Shown: positions 24,314 to 30,368 of the stretch, one piece after another
Layout: every line of letters starts with the position of its first letter
Position numbering within the stretch: the first letter of the stretch is position 1
Source: Treponema sp. UBA937
Lineage (GTDB): Bacteria; Spirochaetota; Spirochaetia; Treponematales; Breznakiellaceae
Length of the DNA: 30,368 nt
Direction of reading: 5' to 3'
NCBI GenBank assembly: GCA_002293455.1
Contig: DBDH01000095.1
Coordinates: 25,051-55,418, forward strand
Position numbers and translations under genes: made by a program
Notes under the pieces: generated by a model
Databases searched by the model: none
Told to the model about the DNA's origin: nothing
The model's input: only the letters and a program-made list of their open reading frames with translations

Positions 24314-27300
24314 TTATTTCTCGTTTGCGTTCATTCTTTCCTCGGCCATAGAAATCAACTGTTCCAGATAATCATCGGATTCATTGTCAATATCAATCTC
24401 CGCGCTCATGGAAATTCCGTACTGAAGTTTTGGCTTGAAATTCCAATGCTTGGTTTTGGAAAGCTTAACCAGGTTTGTAATAACGGAATCCAATTTTGTT
24501 TTCGCCAGAACATCCGTACATGACGATAGGGCAAGAATAAATTCATTGTTGCTGTAACGTCCGATAATATCATAGGATCTGAATGTCTGCCGCAGCACAT
24601 GGGCCGTACTTTGTATTACATCGTCGCCGATGGTATCGCCGAACTGCTGGTTGATCAATCCCAGATTCGGTATCTTGACCATGCAAATACTGATAATGAA
24701 ATCCGCTCCGCTCGAAACCCGCGACAGATTCTTTACCGCACTGATAAATGACGACTTGCTTAAAGTGGTTGTGAATACATCCATGTCCATAGAAGTGAAA
24801 ATTTTTATCTGATCCTGGTATTTGTGAATTTGGGAAATATCCATAGCATAATGCAGATGAACCTCTTTCGTTTCCCCGCTCCAGGGAATGATACTATCAT
24901 AATTCCTGTAATGACGCTGCGTAATTTCGCTGAATGAATCCCTGATGAGGAGCTTTCCTTCATTCTTCCTCACCTCATCTAACAGGCAGTTTTCACAAGG
25001 ATATCCCGCACCGACAATATCATAACAATATACATTATCCAAATAAGAAAAATGATAACTTTCCTGCATCCTTTTATTGGCAAATATTATTTTTTTGGTC
25101 TCTACATCCGCGACATAAACATCAATATCCAGCTGATCCATTATGACGGTTAACACTTCACTGCGGGTCTGAATTTCCATGTGCAGAAAGTGACGTTTAA
25201 TGATGCCCGCGAAAAGAACGCATACATGATATAAAAATTGAACTTCCTCCGCGGTCCATTCCCTGCTTTTCCTCACGTATTCATTAACGCCGAAAGTACC
25301 AATCATTTTTCCCTTGTCCCAGATCGGAAATTCTACTATAGCGTTGATATGCAGTTTTTCCATATCGGATTTCATTTCTTCCGGCAGCAGCGTTGTATCC
25401 GAGGCAAGAATAATGCCGTCGTTCTCAAATATCTGATACCACAAATCGGAGGGTACAAAATTCTGCGCGTCAGTATCAGTCACTATTAATTTTGATTCAA
25501 TCTCCGGTGTGTACCATTGATATATATTCCGGATCGCTTTGCCGGGTAACAAAACAACATAGGCCCGGCTTACTCTGATTTGTTCACCGATCAGTTTTAA
25601 TACTTGTTTTGTAGCGTCGGCAATATTTAGTTCGCTGTTTAAAAGGAAAAGACAGTGGTTTATCAGTCTGGCTAAATCGACGGAAAGGGAATAGCCACCG
25701 CCCGGTTTATTCACCGTATTTATGTTTATCGCTTTGATAGTTCTCACGGGAAACACATTTACGGAATTGGAAAAGTTATTCAGATTGCTTTCCAGATCCG
25801 TACCGGAAAGCGGTTTGGAAAAAAGATAGCCCTGGAAATAATCAACATGATGATCCAGGAGAATCTGCATTTGAGTCGCGTTCTCGATGCCTTCCGCGAT
25901 TACTTTGAATCCCGCGGTATGAGCGAAATCAACCATAATGCGGATGACATGGCTTAAATAATCATCGTGCTCAACATCAAGCACAAAAGACTGATCCAGT
26001 TTGATAACATCTATTGGCAGCATATTTAATTTTGAGAATGATGAATAGCCCGTTCCAAAATCGTCCAAAGAAAGAGAGATGCCTTCTTTGTTGAAATTCT
26101 CCAGCATATTCAGCGTCCGTTCATTAAATTCCACATCAACGCTTTCAGTAATTTCCAAACTTAATTTTTCGGGAGGAAAATCATATTTATGTAAAATGTC
26201 GATTACTTTCTTGCATAATTCAGGGTCTCCCATGTGAATCGGCGATAAATTAACATCGAGAACAAAGCGGGAAAGTGTGTCTAATTTCCATGCTTTAACC
26301 TGTTCAACCGATTTTTCCAAAACCCACAAATCAATAAAACCGATAAGTCCGTTTGCTTCCGCGATGGGGATAAACTGTGAGGGAGGCACGGGACCGAACT
26401 CCAAACTTTCCCAGCGGCAAAGCGATTCCATGGACGTCCAGGTTCCCGTATTGGGATCCGCTATCGGCTGATAAAAAACGGAAAAACCCTGCATGTTATT
26501 TAAAATAGAATGTTTTAAACTTAACTCCAGGCGAAGCTGGAAATAAAACGCTTCGGAAACTTCCTCGTTGTAAACAAGAACGCCGCCTTTTTTCTTTGCC
26601 ATATCGATAACACGTTCGATGATACTTAAAAGGACGCTGTAATCTTTAAAATCTTTGGTGCAGGGAATAATCCCTATAGAAACTCCGACAAAAACGGATA
26701 TAACCATCGATCCTATTTTCATCTCCCAGGGATAGGAAAACCGGTCCCATATTCTTTCCGCCAATTTGATGGCCGCTTCTTCTGAATAATCTTGAACAAA
26801 AATGGCAAATCCGTCTCCGTCTACCCTGTACAAATTTAATCCGTAATAGGGCAGCCGGTTTATCCAGTCCTTTATTTCCTCGAGCAGTACATCCCCAGCT
26901 TCCCTGCTGTAGGCTTCGTTGATCTTCCGCAATTCCTGAAGATCAAAACATATAAGGAATGAATCTTTTGAAACAGATGATTCTATCTCTTTGGCGAGAA
27001 GAATACCGTTAGGCACTTTCAGGCGCTGGTCATAGAACGCAATGTAGGCCAACGTGTTTTCTAGTTCTTTTTTCTCGGTAATATCATAATAATTGGACAT
27101 AATAGACAATCGGCCGTCTATCCAGCGGAGAATCCGGCTGTTTAAGTGAAACCATTTATTCTGCGCTTCAACCTTTACATCCCAATCAAAATATTTTGTA
27201 TCTTCAATGATGTTGTCTATCAGCTTGGTTTTTGGACAAAACGGACAAGGTTCATTGTACCCGAAATAACGATAACATTTTGTCCCAATGACGTTTTCCC

Positions 27301-27940
27301 TTATGGTGGAATGCTGTTCCGCAAAGTGTTTGTTGCAAAAGAGAACATCAAAGGTTTCAAAATCGATGACAAAAACACTTACTCCGGATATGTCCGTATA
27401 ACTGTAAACCGTAGACAATGTTGTATTAAGCTGATCGGAAACCATCTGTAAATTTTTATTCTGATATTCCAAATATTTTGTTCTGCGGCCAGCCTGGATA
27501 AGTTCTTTTGTAATAGTATCGATGGATTTTACCGTTGCGGAGAGCAGCTTTTCTTTGGATTGTTCAAAACCGCCGAATCGTTTTTCATTAATGACATTTA
27601 ATTGAGAAACAATCCATACCCCTATCATTCTGTTCCGCCAGAAAATCGGGACACCGACAACCGTAAAATGAATCAAGGGACAGGAGATGATAAAAGGTTT
27701 TGCTGTTTTCTGAATAATTTCCCAAAAAATCGTTTTAAGGCAGTCAAACTCCTCCCTAAAAACGTGGTCTTTATCGATTAAGTCAGAAATATCATCGGAG
27801 AACAAAGGCGAAAGGACATCCATTCCATCCGTGTCAAGAATCATTACGGCGGCGTTTGCATAGGCAGAAAAAGCATTCGTAACACTTCGGAAAGAAGTCT
27901 CATCAATTAAATCGAAAAATTTCTGTTTTACCCCACCCAT
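24314..27940 (-). CDS. Multidomain c-di-GMP signalling protein (PocR-PAS-GGDEF*-EAL-GAF-PAS-GGDEF*)
   Basis: This 1208-residue protein has no obvious membrane helix and is probably cytoplasmic. Domains seen in order: PocR-like ligand sensor (about 8-118, with Cys67 and Cys87); linker helix (150-175); PAS (178-290); degenerate GGDEF (295-460, motif DGDGF at 374-378); EAL (470-715); GAF (755-915); PAS (925-1037); and a second degenerate GGDEF (1042-1205, motif SNNEF at 1130-1134). The EAL domain looks catalytic: Glu505 (in ESL), Asn564, Glu596, Asp626-Asp627 in DDFGTG, Lys647, Glu683 and Gln703 are all present. The likely activity is a c-di-GMP phosphodiesterase, with GGDEF domains acting as GTP sensors or scaffolds. 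Both PAS domains carry CX9CX2C. The start (27940) follows a G-rich GGGGGGTG site. It converges on fliJ and has a sigma28-like element upstream. Confidence 0.9.
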   Translation of the reverse strand: MGGVKQKFFDLIDETSFRSVTNAFSAYANAAVMILDTDGMDVLSPLFSDDISDLIDKDHVFREEFDCLKTIFWEIIQKTAKPFIISCPLIHFTVVGVPIFWRNRMIGVWIVSQLNVINEKRFGGFEQSKEKLLSATVKSIDTITKELIQAGRRTKYLEYQNKNLQMVSDQLNTTLSTVYSYTDISGVSVFVIDFETFDVLFCNKHFAEQHSTIRENVIGTKCYRYFGYNEPCPFCPKTKLIDNIIEDTKYFDWDVKVEAQNKWFHLNSRILRWIDGRLSIMSNYYDITEKKELENTLAYIAFYDQRLKVPNGILLAKEIESSVSKDSFLICFDLQELRKINEAYSREAGDVLLEEIKDWINRLPYYGLNLYRVDGDGFAIFVQDYSEEAAIKLAERIWDRFSYPWEMKIGSMVISVFVGVSIGIIPCTKDFKDYSVLLSIIERVIDMAKKKGGVLVYNEEVSEAFYFQLRLELSLKHSILNNMQGFSVFYQPIADPNTGTWTSMESLCRWESLEFGPVPPSQFIPIAEANGLIGFIDLWVLEKSVEQVKAWKLDTLSRFVLDVNLSPIHMGDPELCKKVIDILHKYDFPPEKLSLEITESVDVEFNERTLNMLENFNKEGISLSLDDFGTGYSSFSKLNMLPIDVIKLDQSFVLDVEHDDYLSHVIRIMVDFAHTAGFKVIAEGIENATQMQILLDHHVDYFQGYLFSKPLSGTDLESNLNNFSNSVNVFPVRTIKAININTVNKPGGGYSLSVDLARLINHCLFLLNSELNIADATKQVLKLIGEQIRVSRAYVVLLPGKAIRNIYQWYTPEIESKLIVTDTDAQNFVPSDLWYQIFENDGIILASDTTLLPEEMKSDMEKLHINAIVEFPIWDKGKMIGTFGVNEYVRKSREWTAEEVQFLYHVCVLFAGIIKRHFLHMEIQTRSEVLTVIMDQLDIDVYVADVETKKIIFANKRMQESYHFSYLDNVYCYDIVGAGYPCENCLLDEVRKNEGKLLIRDSFSEITQRHYRNYDSIIPWSGETKEVHLHYAMDISQIHKYQDQIKIFTSMDMDVFTTTLSKSSFISAVKNLSRVSSGADFIISICMVKIPNLGLINQQFGDTIGDDVIQSTAHVLRQTFRSYDIIGRYSNNEFILALSSCTDVLAKTKLDSVITNLVKLSKTKHWNFKPKLQYGISMSAEIDIDNESDDYLEQLISMAEERMNANEK

Positions 27941-27984
27941 CTTTCACCCCCCAACCACTTTATGATAAGGTTCTTTCAACATTA

Positions 27985-28011
27985 TTATCGACTCTTTTTC
28001 TAAGGTATTTT
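27985..28011 (-). promoter_or_regulatory. Sigma28-like promoter of the EAL gene
   Basis: Read on the minus strand, AAAA (28011-28008) is followed after 15 bases by GTCGATAA (27992-27985). The FliA consensus is TAAA-N15-GCCGATAA, so three of four and seven of eight bases match. It would give a leader of about 40 bases before the ATG at 27940. The region is AT-rich, which raises the chance of a random match. Confidence 0.4.
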
Positions 28012-28037
28012 TTTCCTAATATTGCTTTAAATCTTTA

Positions 28038-28061
28038 TATGCGTTATTCTGTATGCGTTAT
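28038..28061. repeat. Direct repeat TATGCGTTAT, two copies
   Basis: TATGCGTTAT occurs at 28038-28047 and 28052-28061, 14 bases start to start. It sits in the shared control region between the EAL gene and pncA and could be an operator. No known regulator is recognised from it. Confidence 0.5.
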
Positions 28062-28087
28062 ATAGTTATTGTGAATAATTCATAAAA

Positions 28088-28117
28088 TTGCAAACGTTTT
28101 TGTGAAAATAACATAAT
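28088..28117 (+). promoter_or_regulatory. Possible sigma70 promoter of pncA-pncB
   Basis: TTGCAA at 28088-28093 and CATAAT at 28112-28117 match four and five of six consensus bases, with an 18-base spacer. They lie about 45 bases before the pncA start. The surrounding AT-rich sequence offers other weak candidates. Confidence 0.35.
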
Positions 28118-28161
28118 CGTCATAATAAACTATTAAGACCGTTAATGCAAGGAAAAAAACG

Positions 28162-28869
28162 ATGAATACCAATTTTCTTAATTCAGCCCTTGTTCTTGTT
28201 GATGTTCAGAACGATTTCTGTCCTTCATATAAAAACCGGGAAGGAAAAAAGACCCCTTCCGGGGCTATGATGGTAAAAGACGGGGATAAAGTGATAGAAC
28301 CTCTCAATGCCGTTTCGCACATATTTGATTGGCACGGAGCGCTGGTTGTCGCTACTCAAGATTGGCATCCGTCAGGACATATTTCATTTGCGTCCACTCA
28401 TCCTGGTCTAAGAGAAAATGATATTATCGATCTTGTGCTGGAAAAAAGAGACGCGGACGGAATCGGCGTTATTGAGCAGGTTTTATGGCCGGATCATTGC
28501 GTTCAGGGAACCTGGGGCGCGGAATTTCATGAATCTTTGGATTTGAACCCTGTTTCATACATTGTAAGAAAAGGCCGAAACGAGCTTATCGATTCGTATT
28601 CCGCTTTTTTTGAAAATGACAGAACTACCGCCACGGGGCTTGGGGGCCTCTTGAAAGGTCTTTCCGTGGAAAGCGTATTTATCGGCGGACTTGCTACGGA
28701 CTACTGCGTTTTTTACAGTGCTATGGATGCGGTCAGATTAGGCTTTAAAACCTTTGTTCTTGCCGACGCGGTTCAGGGAATTGATTCTCCCAAAGATTCC
28801 ATAAAAAACGCGATGGAAGAAATGGAAAAGATAGGGATTGTATTTATACAAACCGGGGACATTAAGTGA
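28162..28869 (+). CDS. pncA: Nicotinamidase PncA
   Basis: PncA hydrolyses nicotinamide to nicotinate and ammonia in the NAD salvage (Preiss-Handler) route. The 235-residue isochorismatase-fold product shows the catalytic triad Asp14 (LVDVQNDFC), Lys137 (VRKGRNE) and Cys182 (ATDYC), and the metal ligands Asp67, His69 and His73 (QDWHPSGH). WPDHCVQGTWGAEFH is also typical of nicotinamidases. Compared with Escherichia coli PncA, about a dozen residues are inserted after NDFC (around 21-38, lysine-rich). AAGGAAA precedes ATG 28162. Its stop overlaps the start of pncB (GTGA), coupling the two consecutive steps. Confidence 0.94.
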   Translation: MNTNFLNSALVLVDVQNDFCPSYKNREGKKTPSGAMMVKDGDKVIEPLNAVSHIFDWHGALVVATQDWHPSGHISFASTHPGLRENDIIDLVLEKRDADGIGVIEQVLWPDHCVQGTWGAEFHESLDLNPVSYIVRKGRNELIDSYSAFFENDRTTATGLGGLLKGLSVESVFIGGLATDYCVFYSAMDAVRLGFKTFVLADAVQGIDSPKDSIKNAMEEMEKIGIVFIQTGDIK

Positions 28870-30332
28870 CGGAATCCGCGCTGTTTACCGATTTCTATTC
28901 GCTGACCATGGCCCAAGGGTATTGGAAATGCGGCATGGATGACCGTGCTGTTTTCGAGATGTTTTACCGGAAACAGCCTTTTGAGGGCGGATATTCCATA
29001 TTTGCCGGACTCGGGACTTTGCTGGAAAAATTAAAAAACCTTTCTTTTTCCCCGGATGATATCGCGTATTTGGAAAGTATCGGAATCTTTGATAAAGATT
29101 TTCTCGGATATCTTAAAGATTTTCAATTCCAGGGAAGCCTTTGGGCGATGGACGAAGGAACCGTTATTTTTCCGCATGAACCTTTGATCCGGGTAGACGG
29201 CGGACTCATCGAATGCCAAATTATCGAAGGTTTGTTGCTGAATACCATCAATTTTCAAAGCCTTATCGCTACAAAAGCGTCCAGAGTTTGGCTCGCGTCG
29301 GGGAAAGGCGCCGTAATGGAGTTCGGGCTGCGCCGCGCCCAAGGGCCGGACGGCGCTGCCGCGGCTTCCCGCGCGGCTTTTATCGGCGGCGCTTTTGGAA
29401 CCTCAAATGTGCTTGCGGCGAAAGAATACCATATTCCGGCTCTTGGCACGATGGCCCACTCGTGGATTATGTCCTTTCCTTCCGAAGAAGAGGCTTTTCA
29501 AACCTACGCGGACCTGTATCCCGAACATCCTGTCTTCCTTATCGATACCTATGATACCTTAAAAAGCGGGATAAAAAACGCCGTTACCGTGGGAAAACGG
29601 CTTGCGGAAAAAGGCGTTAATTTCGGCGTCCGGCTTGATTCCGGTGATATTCATTATCTGTCGGTAAAAGTCAGGAAGGCTTTGGATGACGCGGGTCTCG
29701 ATAAAGCAACCATTGCCGTATCAAACGATCTTGACGAGTCGATTATTGAAACACTGTACGGTGCCGGGGCTCCCGTTAACAGCTGGGGGGTGGGCACGCA
29801 GCTTGTTACAGGCGGAAAAGATTCATCTTTTCCCGGAGTCTATAAACTTGCCGCGAGAATCGATGCGTCGGGCAGTATTAAGCCCTCCATGAAATTTTCG
29901 GACAACCCTGAAAAAACCACGAATCCCGGAATAAAGCAGGTTTGGCGGATTCATGATTCCCAGTCCATGGCGCTTGTTGATGTATTGACATTGGACGATC
30001 CCGCGGAAATATCCGAAGCGGAGCATCCCGAAAATCCTTATAAGCTGGGCGAGTCCCATCTTTTTTGGCATCCTTCGGGAGATTATCGCCATTTCCGTTT
30101 AACGATAGACGGAAACGCGGAAGCCCTTCTAAAGCCCCGAATGAAAAACGGCGTTTTTTTGGGAGTCTGTCCTTCATTGCAGGACATTCAGATGAAAGTC
30201 CGCACCGGTTTGGAAGAATTTGACCGCAGTTATAAACGCTTGCTCAATCCTCATGTTTACAAGGTTTCCATAACCAGTTCCCTGCGCGACTTAAAGCTGA
30301 ATCTTATTCAAAGTTACCTTGGAGATTTGTAG
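28866..30332 (+). CDS. pncB: Nicotinate phosphoribosyltransferase PncB
   Basis: PncB converts nicotinate and PRPP, with ATP, to nicotinate mononucleotide. The 488-residue product begins with TDFYSLTMAQGYW and contains MEFGLRRAQGPDGA, AFIGGAFGTSNVLAA, GTMAHSWIMSF (His198, the likely phosphorylated histidine), VRLDSGDI and WGVGTQLVTGG, all characteristic of the family. The length fits the longer bacterial form. The start is GTG at 28866, overlapping the pncA stop by four bases; the upstream ribosome site is weak, which fits translational coupling. An inverted repeat spans its stop codon. Confidence 0.95.
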   Translation: MTESALFTDFYSLTMAQGYWKCGMDDRAVFEMFYRKQPFEGGYSIFAGLGTLLEKLKNLSFSPDDIAYLESIGIFDKDFLGYLKDFQFQGSLWAMDEGTVIFPHEPLIRVDGGLIECQIIEGLLLNTINFQSLIATKASRVWLASGKGAVMEFGLRRAQGPDGAAAASRAAFIGGAFGTSNVLAAKEYHIPALGTMAHSWIMSFPSEEEAFQTYADLYPEHPVFLIDTYDTLKSGIKNAVTVGKRLAEKGVNFGVRLDSGDIHYLSVKVRKALDDAGLDKATIAVSNDLDESIIETLYGAGAPVNSWGVGTQLVTGGKDSSFPGVYKLAARIDASGSIKPSMKFSDNPEKTTNPGIKQVWRIHDSQSMALVDVLTLDDPAEISEAEHPENPYKLGESHLFWHPSGDYRHFRLTIDGNAEALLKPRMKNGVFLGVCPSLQDIQMKVRTGLEEFDRSYKRLLNPHVYKVSITSSLRDLKLNLIQSYLGDL

Positions 30333-30350
30333 AACAAAGATCTAAGGTAA
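30314..30350 (+). terminator. Hairpin spanning the pncB stop codon
   Basis: The arm at 30314-30330 (TTACCTTGGAGATTTGT) and the arm at 30334-30350 (ACAAAGATCTAAGGTAA) pair at 14 of 17 positions around a 3-base loop, and the TAG stop (30330-30332) lies at the tip. No T-run follows in the remaining 18 bases, so it is not a standard intrinsic terminator. It may be an end-protecting or factor-assisted structure. Confidence 0.35.
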
Positions 30351-30368
30351 CACTGATTAAATCGAGAT

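Larger units (their letters stand above)
27941..28161. other. Divergent intergenic region between the EAL gene and pncA
   Basis: This 221-base AT-rich gap separates the minus-strand EAL gene from pncA and must hold promoters for both. It contains a sigma28-like element facing left, a 10-base direct repeat and a possible sigma70 promoter facing right. No open frame of note is visible. Confidence 0.7.

Overview
The window looks like a chromosomal housekeeping block from a spirochaete, most likely a Treponema-type organism. This is inferred from gene content and order: a short division and cell-wall cluster runs directly into xer, dprA, topA, xer and hslVU, and then into a flgB-type flagellar operon. 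All genes but one read on the + strand, most gaps are under 20 bases, and several genes overlap. GTG and TTG starts are frequent (rsmH, mraY, ftsA, flgB, pncB and the VOC gene).

Layout. Positions 1-291 are non-coding and hold a palindromic repeat, a good sigma70-type promoter and a row of MraZ boxes. Positions 292-9071 are a reduced dcw cluster: mraZ, rsmH, an ftsL-like gene, murF, mraY, ftsW, ftsQ/divIB, ftsA and ftsZ. No ftsI, murE, murD, murG or murC is present in it. Positions 9075-16781 hold a Xer recombinase, a membrane-anchored TPR protein, dprA, topA, a second Xer recombinase, hslV and hslU. A small VOC/PhnB-like gene follows at 16826-17254. Positions 17361-24295 are flgB, flgC, fliE, fliF, fliG, fliH, fliI and fliJ, preceded by a sigma28-like promoter. 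A single minus-strand gene (24314-27940) encodes a 1208-residue c-di-GMP-type signalling protein that converges on fliJ. The window ends with pncA and pncB, which overlap and form an NAD salvage pair.

How the genes work together. The first third builds the septum and lipid-linked wall precursor and positions the Z ring. The middle block handles chromosome topology, dimer resolution, DNA uptake or recombination, and protein quality control. The flagellar block makes the rod-proximal parts, MS ring, switch and export ATPase complex. The large EAL protein could tie c-di-GMP level to motility, because its upstream region also carries a sigma28-like element. The order dprA-topA-xerC-hslV-hslU-(gene)-flgB-flgC-fliE-fliF-fliG-fliH-fliI-fliJ parallels Bacillus subtilis, where codY occupies the position held here by the VOC gene.

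The least ordinary items are: the domain layout of the EAL protein, with two degenerate GGDEF domains and two PAS domains that share a CX9CX2C motif; the two candidate sigma28 promoters; the MraZ operator array; and the modular palindromic repeat flanking mraZ. No CRISPR array, transposase, rRNA or tRNA was seen.
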